This document shows, one piece after another, positions 1 to 8,542 of a stretch of 64,000 nucleotides of DNA (position 1 is its first letter; every line of letters starts with the position of its first letter). Source of the DNA: Bacteroidales bacterium (GTDB lineage Bacteria > Bacteroidota > Bacteroidia > Bacteroidales > F082); contig JAEEQP010000010.1 in NCBI GenBank assembly GCA_016285355.1, forward strand, positions 1 to 64,000, in the 5' to 3' direction. The notes beneath the pieces were generated by a model. The model was not told the origin of the DNA and searched no databases. It saw only the letters and a program-made list of their open reading frames with translations. A program made the translations under genes and the position numbers.

Positions 1-123
1 ACTGTCGGCTCCACATATCACCGCCAGGACGCTCAAAACCAGTATGTCGGTCAGTTTGTGTGAGCTTCGCCCCACCACTCTCGGGTCGTTCAGCTTGCAG
101 AAAGTCTCGTACATTGTTGCCAT
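1..123 (-). CDS. ISAs1-family transposase, N-terminal fragment (cut by window edge)
   Basis: Reading the minus strand from 123 gives 41 codons open to the window edge. The product contains LNDPRVVGRSSHKLTDILVL followed by SVLAVICGADS, which matches the N-terminal DDE-associated domain of ISAs1/H-rpt family transposases (typical pattern: D-P-R, then L-x-D-I-L and A-V-I-C-G-A). Two in-frame ATGs exist at 129 and 123. The strong AGGAGG site sits directly against the first and six bases before the second, so the second is the likely start. A clear Shine-Dalgarno site is unusual in this window and fits a mobile gene. The catalytic DDE part lies outside, so whether the element is intact cannot be judged. 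Confidence 0.75.
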   Translation of the reverse strand, partial: MATMYETFCKLNDPRVVGRSSHKLTDILVLSVLAVICGADS

Positions 124-259
124 GTCCATCCTCCTTTGAATCTTTGGCAAATATACGAAACAATTCGCAATAAACTGTAAAAGAATATGTTATGTTGATA
201 ACTTTTCAGAATCTGTTCATAACACACTAATTTCACATGATTTTAGTGCGTTTGCCCTG
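1..259 (-). mobile_element. End of an ISAs1-like insertion sequence
   Basis: The transposase starts at 123. About 135 bases further out, bases 241-259 read on the minus strand as CAGGGCAAACGCACTAAAA. I take this as the terminal inverted repeat, because a CAGGG start is characteristic of ISAs1-type ends. The bases just after 259 would be one copy of the 8-10 bp target duplication. The partner repeat is outside the window, so the boundary is inferred. Confidence 0.5.
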
Positions 260-287
260 AGACTCCAACTGTTCAATCCTTGTTTTA

Positions 288-306
288 ATTATAGAATTTC
301 TATAAT
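288..306. promoter_or_regulatory. Palindrome with a repeated half-site, possible operator
   Basis: ATTATAG and CTATAAT form a 7-base inverted repeat around AATTT, and TTTCTATAAT is repeated directly afterwards (311-320). It looks like an operator with an extra half-site, but no adjacent intact regulator gene is visible. Confidence 0.3.
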
Positions 307-410
307 AGGATTTCTATAATCGAAAAGTTTAACAGCAGAACAAAAACATATTCCGTTGCCGACCGTTTCTTGGGGTATTGGATCAGGAAAACTATTGAAG
401 AACTTCGCAC
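295..410 (+). pseudogene. Possible C-terminal remnant of an AAA-type ATPase
   Basis: The plus frame from 295 has no start codon but reads SIIEKFNSRT, then KTYSVADRFLGYWIRKTIEE. This resembles the 'Y-x-V-x-D-x-F-L-x-x-W-x-R' C-terminal region of DUF234-like AAA ATPases. The frame runs on to a stop at 445-447, which overlaps the end of comM on the other strand, so the original gene end is unclear. The piece is short and its similarity is from memory, so this is a low-confidence call. It would be gene debris next to the insertion sequence. Confidence 0.25.
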
Positions 411-1943
411 TCAACTCCCCCAATTATCCCTGTCCAAACTCCTATAATTAATAGCCTCGGCAAGATGTCCTGTTTGGATGTTTTCGCTGCCATCGAGGTC
501 GGCGATGGTGCGGGAGACTTTGAGGATTCTGTCGTAGGCGCGGGCTGAGAGGCCGAGGTGGTTCATGGCGTTTTTCAGGATGTTACGGCACGGTTCGTCC
601 AAGTCACAGTATTTCTGGATGAGTTGCGAGGTCATCTGTGCGTTGGCATGGATAGTCGGGTATTCTGCATAACGTTCTTCTTGGATTTTCCTCGCCTTAA
701 TGACACGTTCGCGCACCGCCGCACTCGACTCGCCTCTTTGCTTGTCTGACAAATCTTTATAAGCGACAGGCACAACTTCAACATGCAGGTCGATGCGGTC
801 CATTAATGGCCCACTGATGCGATTGAGATACTGTTGCACCATGCCAGGCTTGCAAGTGCATTCCTTGTCGGGGTGGTTGTAATAGCCACAAGGACAAGGA
901 TTCATCGCCGCCACCATCATGAAGTTCGCAGGGAAATCAACGGTCATTTTGGCGCGAGAGATAGTCACGATACGATCCTCCATCGGTTGCCTCATCACTT
1001 CAAGCACAGTACGCTTGAATTCTGGGAGTTCGTCAAGAAAGAGCACACCATTATGAGCAAGTGAAATTTCTCCTGGCTGGGGATAGGTGCCGCCGCCCAC
1101 CAAACCCGCATCGCTGATGGTATGGTGCGGACTGCGGAAAGGCCGTGTCCTGACCAAGGCCGCATTGCGTCCAATCAATCCCGCCACAGAATGTATTTTG
1201 GTGGTTTCCAAAGCCTCGGCCATCGTCAGAGGGGGCAATATGGTGGGCATACGCTTGGCCAACATGGTCTTGCCGCTGCCAGGAGGGCCGATGAGAATGA
1301 CATTGTGACCACCCGCAGCTGCAATCTCCAAGGCTCGTTTGATGTTCTCTTGCCCTTTCACGTCGCTGAAGTCGAACTCGTATGCAACATCCTGCCACGA
1401 GTCTGTCATGTCGATGGTCATAGGTTTGATTTCGTTTCCGCCGTTCAAAATGGAAACAACCTCGTGTATGTTTTCCACACCATACACCTCCAAACCCTCC
1501 ACCACGGCGGCTTCGCGTGCATTAGGTTTGGGAACGATGAGCCCACGAAACCCGTCTTGTTTCGCCTTGATGGCGATGGGCAAAGTCCCTTTGATGGGTT
1601 TGAGCGTGCCGTCAAGCGAGAGCTCACCCATAATAATAAACTGCTCAAGCAAATCCGTATTAATCTGCTCAGAAGCTGCCATAATGCCTATGGCAATAGG
1701 CAAGTCGTAAGCCGAGCCTTCCTTGCGGATGTCGGCAGGCGCCATGTTGATGACGATTTTTTTGTGGGGATAATAATAGCCAAGGTTGACGATGGCAGCC
1801 TCAATGCGCTGCTGGCTCTCCTTGACCGCATTGTCGGGCAGACCAACCAAATAGAAGTTGATACCTCTGTCTATGTTCACCTCGATGGTGACCTGAATTG
1901 CTTCGATGCCGAAAAGGGCACATCCAAATGTCTTTACTAGCAT
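411..1943 (-). CDS. comM: ComM/YifB family Mg-chelatase-like AAA+ ATPase
   Basis: 510 residues, the usual size for YifB/ComM. An N-terminal ChlI/Lon-like domain (about 1-180, with GLPDNAVKES near 34-43) precedes the AAA+ core. Walker A is GPPGSGKT at 219-226 and Walker B is FLDEL near 302-306. A cysteine cluster NPCPCGYYNHPDKECTC follows, and a C-terminal helical domain (SARAYDRILKVSRTIADLDG). ComM acts as a hexameric helicase promoting branch migration during natural transformation in proteobacteria; its job in Bacteroidota is less clear. It stands alone on the minus strand downstream of the gldB-like gene. The upstream region has only a weak -7 match (CATCTTTG near 1970). Confidence 0.93.
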   Translation of the reverse strand: MLVKTFGCALFGIEAIQVTIEVNIDRGINFYLVGLPDNAVKESQQRIEAAIVNLGYYYPHKKIVINMAPADIRKEGSAYDLPIAIGIMAASEQINTDLLEQFIIMGELSLDGTLKPIKGTLPIAIKAKQDGFRGLIVPKPNAREAAVVEGLEVYGVENIHEVVSILNGGNEIKPMTIDMTDSWQDVAYEFDFSDVKGQENIKRALEIAAAGGHNVILIGPPGSGKTMLAKRMPTILPPLTMAEALETTKIHSVAGLIGRNAALVRTRPFRSPHHTISDAGLVGGGTYPQPGEISLAHNGVLFLDELPEFKRTVLEVMRQPMEDRIVTISRAKMTVDFPANFMMVAAMNPCPCGYYNHPDKECTCKPGMVQQYLNRISGPLMDRIDLHVEVVPVAYKDLSDKQRGESSAAVRERVIKARKIQEERYAEYPTIHANAQMTSQLIQKYCDLDEPCRNILKNAMNHLGLSARAYDRILKVSRTIADLDGSENIQTGHLAEAINYRSLDRDNWGS

Positions 1944-2069
1944 AATTCTTAGTGTTTAAAGTTTTATGCCGCAAAGATGCAAACCTTGTCAAGAAAAAGC
2001 CGTTGATTAAACGTTTGTTGTCGACAGTAGTCGTTTGTTGTCGTTTGCTGTCGGGTATATTGTTGATTC

Positions 2070-3083
2070 TTATTTCTTTGGCTTATAGCCCGAATCTTGG
2101 AAGATATTCTGCAAATCCTTTCTTTGCATCAGATTTTGGAGCGTAATCTCATTGTTTGAGAAATAAGAGCGGATAATGTTCAGGCCGAAAAACTCGCCCA
2201 AACGCGAAGGTGCCTCGTAGCTGTAGGCTTGGGTGAATGGACCATCGCCGAAAAACATCATGTAGGCATCCAATCCAGAATCATAAAGTCGGCGACTGCC
2301 AACGATGTCGGCCCACATCTGGCCTTCGTTCTCTGTCGCCCATTCCCATTGTTTTTGAGAATAACCGAGCAGGATACTGTCGGGCATCTCTGGACACATC
2401 GCCTCGATGAAAAAGTTTCTCCGACCGTAAAACACCATCTCGCCCACAATCTGCCCCTGCTTGCGCCATTCGTAGAGATAGTTCATATATAGCTGCTCGG
2501 CCACGTCCCTCGCCAAAGTGGCTATCCCTGTACGCACCTGGATATACTTCGGCATCCCGATTTGGTCGTAAACCTCATCGCCATTGAGATACCAATCCAA
2601 AGAAATCACCAATTGGTTGTCGATAATCTGGACAGGGGGCTCGTCAGCATTGATGCCTGTGATGCAGGTAAAAGCCTTCGTAGGAAGCTCAATTTCAGGG
2701 TAATAATGATGGAAATAGGCAAACATATCCTCCACCATAGGTTCCACCTCCTTCAAGTCAGGGAATGCAGCTTTCACCTTTTGATACAGACTGATGCTAT
2801 ATGAATCAGTGGCAAAGTCCTTGAGGTATTTCACCGCAGCGAGATTGTTGAGGTCACCGCTGAGGAAAACGTGATAACGTTCCTGAATTTTCATCAGCTC
2901 ATGTTGGAAATCAGCAGTATCGAGATTGAAAAGCACCTCCTCGTAACGGTCGAGCTGGAGGTCGTAAGGCGCAGGTTTGATGTTGAGTTCGGCCTTATAG
3001 GCTGGCTCGTCTTCTTGACACGAGGTCATGGCGAAGACGATGCATATCAGGATTAGTGATTTTGTTATTGTTTTCATTTTCAC
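2070..3083 (-). CDS. gldB: GldB-like gliding-motility/T9SS-associated lipoprotein
   Basis: 337 residues with a lipoprotein signal: a hydrophobic stretch after the N-terminal lysines ending in MTSC, lipidated cysteine at position 22. The C-terminal motif GDGPFTQAYSYEAPSRLGEF followed by IIRSYF is the conserved GldB signature, where the family reads PFT...P.R.G....IIRSY. GldB is an envelope lipoprotein required for gliding in Flavobacterium and is retained in many non-gliding Bacteroidales; its biochemistry is unknown. It lies 48 bases downstream of cinA on the same strand and is probably co-transcribed. gldD and gldE homologues lie at 29-31 kb. Confidence 0.82.
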   Translation of the reverse strand: MKMKTITKSLILICIVFAMTSCQEDEPAYKAELNIKPAPYDLQLDRYEEVLFNLDTADFQHELMKIQERYHVFLSGDLNNLAAVKYLKDFATDSYSISLYQKVKAAFPDLKEVEPMVEDMFAYFHHYYPEIELPTKAFTCITGINADEPPVQIIDNQLVISLDWYLNGDEVYDQIGMPKYIQVRTGIATLARDVAEQLYMNYLYEWRKQGQIVGEMVFYGRRNFFIEAMCPEMPDSILLGYSQKQWEWATENEGQMWADIVGSRRLYDSGLDAYMMFFGDGPFTQAYSYEAPSRLGEFFGLNIIRSYFSNNEITLQNLMQRKDLQNIFQDSGYKPKK

Positions 3084-3127
3084 GTTTTTTATACGCAGGG
3101 ACTTACGTCACCTACTTATTGTCCTGC

Positions 3128-3140
3128 GCCCCTACGGGGC
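3128..3140. repeat. Short palindrome at the cinA stop
   Basis: GCCCC-TAC-GGGGC is a perfect hairpin that overlaps the last codons of cinA and supplies its TAG stop. It looks like a dispersed REP-type palindrome. Confidence 0.5.
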
Positions 3141-4379
3141 TGTGCTGACCAAGATGCTTTCACGAAGCATTTCATAGGCCGCTATAGTAGCGCGATTTAT
3201 CACATTCTCACGGTCTTTACCAAAGTTGAAACGCTTGGAAACAACGCCTTGTTTTGAGGCCACGCCAATCCACACCGTACCCACGGGGTTTTCCTCCGTG
3301 CCACCACTCGGTCCTGCAACACCCGTCGTAGCCACACCAAAATCGGCTTCCATCAAATTGCGAACGCCAATGGCCATGCTTTCAACCACTTCCTGACTTA
3401 CGACAGTATGTTTTTCGATAACCTCTGAAGAAACATCCAACACCTTGGTTTTCATTGGAGTGGCGTATGTCACTGCCGTTCCCTTGAACACATCCGAACT
3501 GCCAGGAATCAATGTGATGACATGGGCAATATTGCCGCCTGTGCAACTCTCCGCCGAAGCGAAAGTCATACCTTTGTCAAGCAATAAATCGAAAACCGTG
3601 CGCTCAATGGGCTGGTCTTGCATGGCAAAAATGTACTGAGAAATCAAGGCGGACAATTTTACAACTTCCTCTTCCAAAGTTTCATGGAGCAATTGGGCAT
3701 TTTCATGTCGGCCACTCAAACGCAGGCGCACCATGCCATATTGAGGCAAATAGGCCAAAGAAAGAAAACCAGGCAAACTGTCTTCCCAATCCTTGATTTT
3801 ATCGGCCAAAAACGACTCGCCAATGCCTGTGGTCATAATCACACGTTTCTCGTAAGGAATGGAACGAAAGCGTTTCTTGATACGTGGCAGCAACTCATCA
3901 GTGAAAATGCCCTTCATCTCAAACGGCACACCCGGCATGAAAGCGAAGGTCACACCGTCTTTTTCAAGCCACATGCAAGGTGCTGTGCCGTAAGTGTTTG
4001 GAATGTACTCACAAGCCTTCGGCAACATGGCCTGACTGCTATTCCGTTCACTCATTTGAAAGCCACGACGCTTAAAGAGGGAGACCACATTGTCGTACGC
4101 CTCCTGACAAAACTCCAACTTGGTGTTGAAGAATTTGCAGACCGTTGGTTTTGTGATGTCGTCAGCCGTAGGACCCAATCCTCCGGTGACCAACACCAAA
4201 TCGGCATCCATACAGGCATTGAATGCATCGAGGATAGCTTTTTCGGAATCGCCGATGGTCAAAACGGAATCCAATTGGAAACCTGCGTCCGACAAGTGTT
4301 CGCCGAGCCATGCCGCATTGGTGTTAATCACTTGACCAATAAGTAGTTCATCACCAATGGAAATATTTTTGATTACCAT
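3132..4379 (-). CDS. cinA: CinA family nicotinamide-nucleotide amidohydrolase
   Basis: 415 residues, standard CinA length. The N-terminal molybdopterin-binding-like domain (about 1-170) starts IKNISIGDELLIGQVINTN and contains TGGLGPTADD. The C-terminal CinA/PncC domain (about 255-410) carries AESCTGGNIA and GVAGPSGGTEENPVGTVWIG, the active site of NMN deamidase. The enzyme recycles NMN to nicotinate mononucleotide in the pyridine nucleotide cycle. I chose the ATG at 4379 because the only good promoter (-7 at 4411-4404) lies over the upstream alternative at 4406. An AGGA stretch precedes the chosen start. Confidence 0.93.
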   Translation of the reverse strand: MVIKNISIGDELLIGQVINTNAAWLGEHLSDAGFQLDSVLTIGDSEKAILDAFNACMDADLVLVTGGLGPTADDITKPTVCKFFNTKLEFCQEAYDNVVSLFKRRGFQMSERNSSQAMLPKACEYIPNTYGTAPCMWLEKDGVTFAFMPGVPFEMKGIFTDELLPRIKKRFRSIPYEKRVIMTTGIGESFLADKIKDWEDSLPGFLSLAYLPQYGMVRLRLSGRHENAQLLHETLEEEVVKLSALISQYIFAMQDQPIERTVFDLLLDKGMTFASAESCTGGNIAHVITLIPGSSDVFKGTAVTYATPMKTKVLDVSSEVIEKHTVVSQEVVESMAIGVRNLMEADFGVATTGVAGPSGGTEENPVGTVWIGVASKQGVVSKRFNFGKDRENVINRATIAAYEMLRESILVSTAP

Positions 4380-4403
4380 TTTTCCTAGTTTTTCAAATTT
4401 GTG

Positions 4404-4411
4404 CAAAAATA
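4404..4411 (-). promoter_or_regulatory. -7 promoter element of cinA
   Basis: TATTTTTG on the minus strand matches the Bacteroidota -7 consensus TAnnTTTG, 25 bases before the chosen cinA start. Confidence 0.6.
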
Positions 4412-4483
4412 GGCCATTTTTATTCTATGAGCCAAAAAATTTCAAACTTTAGACATAAAAAGTTCCAATTCAATAAAATATTG

Positions 4484-4491
4484 TACTTTTG
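4484..4491 (+). promoter_or_regulatory. -7 promoter element of the nucleoside phosphorylase
   Basis: TACTTTTG, exact TAnnTTTG match, 20 bases before the ATG at 4512. Divergent from the cinA promoter. Confidence 0.65.
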
Positions 4492-4511
4492 CAACTTTAA
4501 ATTTGAAAAAT

Positions 4512-5390
4512 ATGAACCAACCCATTCCTGCATCACAACTCGTCCTCAATAACGAGGGTGCCATATACCATTTGAATCTGCATCCTGACCAACTGGCTGA
4601 TGACGTCATTTTAGTCGGCGACCCAGGTCGTGTTACCGAGATCTCCACTTTCTTTGACAAAATCGAGGTGAAACGTCAAAACCGCGAACTTGTGACCCGT
4701 ACGGGCTATTTCAACGGCAAGCGCATCACCGTGCTCTCAACCGGCATGGGCACCGACAACCTCGACATCGTGATGAACGAACTCGATGCTTTGGCCAACA
4801 TCGACCTGAAAACGAGAATGCCCAAGGAGACCCACCGCAGCTTAAACCTCATCCGCCTCGGCACTTGTGGTGCTTTGCAGCCCGACATCGAGGTGAATGA
4901 CAGTTACGTGGCCACCCGCTATGCCGTTGGTTTGGACGGTTTGCTGTATTTCTATGAGAAGCATAAAGAAGTGAACGAGATTGCCATGCGTGACGCCTTC
5001 ATCGAACAGATGGATTACCCGAAAGACCTTCCTTTGCCTTACGTCGTAGAAGGTTCAAAGGAACTTTTCGACCGTTTGGCAGAAGGTTATTATCAAGGCG
5101 TTACTGCCACTGCACCAGGATTTTATGGCCCACAAGGCCGCACCTTGAGAATGCATCTCACCTATCCTGAAAACAACCATAAAATCGAAGCCTTCAATTA
5201 TCAAGGCTGGCGTGTGTGCAATTTCGAGATGGAGTCATCGGCACTCTACGGCTTAGGAAAGATGATGGGCCACAATTGCTTAACCATCTGTGTTGCTATA
5301 GCTAACCGCGTGACGGAAAAATTTGCTAACGACTATCATCCGTATGTACGAAAACTTGTATTAAACACTTTGGAAAGGCTGACACAATAG
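4512..5390 (+). CDS. Nucleoside phosphorylase (uridine phosphorylase-like)
   Basis: 292 residues of the PNP/UDP phosphorylase superfamily, which cleaves nucleosides with phosphate in the salvage pathway. Visible motifs: GDPGRVTE (phosphate-binding loop, about 37-44), STGMGTDN, LIRLGTCGALQ, and CNFEMESSALYGLG (ribose/base site). It is longer than E. coli Udp (about 250), as usual for the Bacteroidales form. A TTG at 4503 in the same frame is an alternative start, but ATG at 4512 gives MNQPIPASQL and better spacing to the promoter. The gene is monocistronic, divergent from cinA. Confidence 0.88.
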   Translation: MNQPIPASQLVLNNEGAIYHLNLHPDQLADDVILVGDPGRVTEISTFFDKIEVKRQNRELVTRTGYFNGKRITVLSTGMGTDNLDIVMNELDALANIDLKTRMPKETHRSLNLIRLGTCGALQPDIEVNDSYVATRYAVGLDGLLYFYEKHKEVNEIAMRDAFIEQMDYPKDLPLPYVVEGSKELFDRLAEGYYQGVTATAPGFYGPQGRTLRMHLTYPENNHKIEAFNYQGWRVCNFEMESSALYGLGKMMGHNCLTICVAIANRVTEKFANDYHPYVRKLVLNTLERLTQ

Positions 5391-5461
5391 GGAAAAACAA
5401 CAAATGTGATTGAAAAAACTCCATATTTTACAAAAAACTACATCTATAATGAAAAAATATG

Positions 5462-5469
5462 TATTTTTG
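5462..5469 (+). promoter_or_regulatory. -7 promoter element of the OmpA-like gene
   Basis: TATTTTTG, exact TAnnTTTG match, about 49 bases before the start at 5518. Confidence 0.6.
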
Positions 5470-5517
5470 CAGACTTGGAGTCTTCTTATCATAATAGACT
5501 TTTTAAACTAAACAACT

Positions 5518-6801
5518 ATGAAAAAGATACTACTTACTGTCATTGCTCTTGTGTCCATTTGCACCTCTGTAATGGCTGATGGTCATATTGATTCTGTTCG
5601 GTATCTGACCACAAGATGGCGCAGGAACTGGTTTGTTTCAGCTGATGCAACTATAAGTTGGTGGCAAGGCAGTATGAATATGCCTGAGAGTGCCGTCAAC
5701 AGCTATACCAAAGTGTATTGGGACCAACCTCATTTTGGTGTTACCGCCAATTTCGGAAAATGGATTAATCATAAAACTGCCGTGAGATTTTCCTACGACA
5801 ACACCGTCATCAGCAGTTTCATCTATGGAAGACACAACACGCCCAACGAGCAACATATCCAATTCCTTTATGGCGATGAACCTGAATTGGTTGAAACTGT
5901 AGAAGGTGAGGGCATCTACAAAACTTTCATGCATTACCATAACATGTCGGTACAATATATGATTAGCCCGATTGATTTCTTCCAAGGCTACTACAATCCC
6001 GACAGAATTTGGACACCTGTGCTTTATGTCAGTGGGGGTGCTGCATTGACTTCCAGCCGGTTGTTCTTCGTCCAAAACATCGCCCATTTCATCAACTATA
6101 CGAATCCATACGACATTACAAAGGTTGACGGCACCAACTTCGAATTATCGTTGGGCTGCGGCCTTCTCAACAACTTCAAAATCAGTGAGCATTTCGACAT
6201 CAACCTGGATATAAGGTGGAATTTCCACAGATATACCTTAGATTCCTGGGCTCATGAATATGACGATAATAGTTTTACTTACTTCTTCGATCAAAATGAG
6301 AACCATATCAGGCCAAAAAGATTCGACAACATGTATTCTGCCGCATTAGGACTGACCTATTACTTCAGCAGAATTTATGAATTGCCTGAATTTGAACCGA
6401 CTCCCTGTCCTCCTTGTGGCGACACCCTTATGCCGACCAATGATGAGATAGATTTCGTAACCGTTCAAACAGAGGAATTGGTAAGCTATCCTTTCTCCAT
6501 CTTCTTCCATCGCGATTCCTATCAATTAATGTCGAATAGAGATTTGGTCAACTTGAGTGAGATTGCCAATGTCGCCAAAGAGCACAACTATAAGATTCGC
6601 CTGAGAGGCTCTTGCGACAGCGCTACCGCTACTCCTTCATATAATCAGACACTGTCGGAGAACCGTTGCCGTAGAATTATGCTGGAACTCTTACAGATGG
6701 GCATTCCTGAAGACCAAATCATCCTTGTCCCAGTTGGTGGTATCAAGGAGCTTAATCCTACAGAATACGACCGCCGTGTAGTGGTTGACTTGGTCAAGTA
6801 A
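5518..6801 (+). CDS. Outer-membrane protein with C-terminal OmpA-like domain
   Basis: 427 residues. A signal peptide (MKKILLTVIALVSICTSVMA) is followed by an aromatic-rich, alternating beta-barrel-like region (about 25-290), a proline/cysteine linker (PTPCPPCGD near 298-306) and a C-terminal OmpA-type domain (about 325-427). That domain has FFHRDSYQL and NQTLSENRCRRIMLELLQMG, the usual peptidoglycan-binding helix region, and ends YDRRVVVDLV. It probably anchors the outer membrane to peptidoglycan. It resembles OmpA-family proteins expected in Bacteroidales, but the barrel itself gives no specific function. A bidirectional terminator follows. Confidence 0.82.
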   Translation: MKKILLTVIALVSICTSVMADGHIDSVRYLTTRWRRNWFVSADATISWWQGSMNMPESAVNSYTKVYWDQPHFGVTANFGKWINHKTAVRFSYDNTVISSFIYGRHNTPNEQHIQFLYGDEPELVETVEGEGIYKTFMHYHNMSVQYMISPIDFFQGYYNPDRIWTPVLYVSGGAALTSSRLFFVQNIAHFINYTNPYDITKVDGTNFELSLGCGLLNNFKISEHFDINLDIRWNFHRYTLDSWAHEYDDNSFTYFFDQNENHIRPKRFDNMYSAALGLTYYFSRIYELPEFEPTPCPPCGDTLMPTNDEIDFVTVQTEELVSYPFSIFFHRDSYQLMSNRDLVNLSEIANVAKEHNYKIRLRGSCDSATATPSYNQTLSENRCRRIMLELLQMGIPEDQIILVPVGGIKELNPTEYDRRVVVDLVK

Positions 6802-6824
6802 TAACGACAACATCCAACACATAT

Positions 6825-6854
6825 AAAAGCCTGGCGAGTTTTCGTCAGGCTTTT
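6825..6854. terminator. Bidirectional terminator between the OmpA-like gene and nadE
   Basis: AAAAGCCTG pairs with CAGGCTTTT around a short loop, with A and T runs on both sides. It sits between two convergent genes. Confidence 0.8.
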
Positions 6855-6877
6855 ACTTTGTCTTATGCGACGCAACC

Positions 6878-8512
6878 TCAGAGTTTTGCCACAATGGGAA
6901 TCGTTCTTTCAGCACCAAAAGCACGTGGTGAAACACGCAGAATTGGTGCCACCTGATGACGCTTGAATTCATTTCGGTTCACCATCCGAATCGTACGCTC
7001 AACTACCGCTTTATCAAAGCCTTGAGCGATGATTTCCTCCGATGATTTTGAACATTCAATGTATTGATAAAGAATCTGGTCGAGGAGGCCATAATCTGGC
7101 AAACTGTCACTGTCCTTCTGGTCGGGACGAAGCTCTGCTGAAGGAGCCTTTTCTATGGTATGCCATGGAATAATCTCATCCTCCTTGTTGATGAAACGAG
7201 CCAATTCGTATGCCTCCGACTTGTAAACATCGCCAATGACCGACAAGCCGCCGCACATGTCGCCATAAAGCGTCCCATAACCGACGGATGCCTCCGACTT
7301 GTTGCTGGTGTTGAGCAAAACATTGCCAAACTTGTTGCTGAAAGCCATCAAAATGACCCCACGGATACGAGCCTGAAGGTTCTCCTCGGTGACATCGAAA
7401 GGACGACCTTCAAAGAAAGGCTTCAAGGCGGTGTCAAAACTATCGAAAAGCGGCTTGATGGCTACCGTGTCATACCGCACACCTAATTTTTCGGCCAAGG
7501 CCACGGCATCACTCACCGAATGGTCGGTAGAGAACTGCGAAGGAAGTAGTACCACTCGCACATTCTCAGCACCAATGGCTTGGGCAGCAAAATAGGTGAC
7601 CAAGGCCGAATCCAACCCACCTGAGAGGCCTACAATGGCATTCCTAAAGCCCATTTTGTGGAAATAGTCGCGCACGCCAAGCACCAAGGCATCGTGAATC
7701 AACGCCATTTTCTCAGGAATGACCAAACAGTCTTCTGCCGTCCTATTAATATATAAGGTGTCGGTGTCGATTATCTTAACGTCTTCCTTAAAGAAAGCCA
7801 ACGCGGTATCAACATGTCCGTTGCTGGCGAAGGCCATTGAACCTCCATCAAAAATAAGGTGCGTCTGCGCTCCCACCTGATTCACCATAATCAAAGGCAG
7901 TTCGTGTTTCAACACGGTCTGTCTCAGTACATTGCTGCGGTAACGAGGCATAGTATAGTCGAAAGCTGAAGCGGCCAAGGCAATCACCATGTCGGGGTTC
8001 AAGCTGATAAGGTCATCCATTCGGTTTTCTATCAGCAGCGAGTCTGCATTTTGATTGGCAAGATCATCACCAATGGTAACAGCGATACGATGACCACACA
8101 ACTCCAACAGTTCGTCATCATCGTGATTGGGTTCAAAATACTTGCGTTCATCAAACAACGGATTACTGCCAATATGCTTTTTCTTGAAGATTTTCCGTTG
8201 ACCTTGATACAAGAACACAGCCGCATTAAACAAGGGCTTTTGGCCTTCCATCGTGTTACGTATCGGTGCTCCAACAATGACTGGGATGTCCGAGCACTTT
8301 TCGGCAATCTCATCCAAAGTGGACTGGCATTTCTCCAAAAAGTCGTCAAACTCCAAACAATCGAAAGGGAAATAGCCACAAACCGACAACTCTGAAAAGA
8401 CCACCAAATCAGCACCCTCTGACTTAGCTTTCAAAGCCGCATCTATGATTTTCTTCGTGTTCTGCTCAAAATTGCCAATGCAATAATTGAGCTGTGCTAA
8501 TGCGATTTTCAT
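6878..8512 (-). CDS. nadE: NAD+ synthetase, glutamine-dependent type with a substituted glutaminase nucleophile
   Basis: 544 residues. The N-terminal nitrilase-type glutaminase domain (1 to about 260) has FSELSVCGY (Glu41) and FKKKHIGSNPLFDERKYFEP (Lys near 111). The C-terminal ammonia-dependent synthetase has VGLSGGLDSALVTYFAAQAI and STDHSVSDA, then NTSNKSEASVGYGTLYGDMC. It makes NAD+ from nicotinate adenine dinucleotide, ATP and ammonia. The oddity is the nucleophile: the family sequence 'V-x-I-C-E-D' is VTIGDDL here, with Gly148 where the catalytic cysteine belongs. Glutamine hydrolysis should therefore be lost, leaving an ammonia-dependent enzyme. It follows the barrel-protein gene by 30 bases on the same strand. 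Confidence 0.93.
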   Translation of the reverse strand: MKIALAQLNYCIGNFEQNTKKIIDAALKAKSEGADLVVFSELSVCGYFPFDCLEFDDFLEKCQSTLDEIAEKCSDIPVIVGAPIRNTMEGQKPLFNAAVFLYQGQRKIFKKKHIGSNPLFDERKYFEPNHDDDELLELCGHRIAVTIGDDLANQNADSLLIENRMDDLISLNPDMVIALAASAFDYTMPRYRSNVLRQTVLKHELPLIMVNQVGAQTHLIFDGGSMAFASNGHVDTALAFFKEDVKIIDTDTLYINRTAEDCLVIPEKMALIHDALVLGVRDYFHKMGFRNAIVGLSGGLDSALVTYFAAQAIGAENVRVVLLPSQFSTDHSVSDAVALAEKLGVRYDTVAIKPLFDSFDTALKPFFEGRPFDVTEENLQARIRGVILMAFSNKFGNVLLNTSNKSEASVGYGTLYGDMCGGLSVIGDVYKSEAYELARFINKEDEIIPWHTIEKAPSAELRPDQKDSDSLPDYGLLDQILYQYIECSKSSEEIIAQGFDKAVVERTIRMVNRNEFKRHQVAPILRVSPRAFGAERTIPIVAKL

Positions 8513-8542
8513 CTATCTATGTTTTTATTTATCGTTTTTTTA

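Noticed and set aside
1122..1940. Long open frame on the plus strand opposite comM
   Set aside because: It is the antisense shadow of a clear AAA+ gene; the product has no domain and no promoter.
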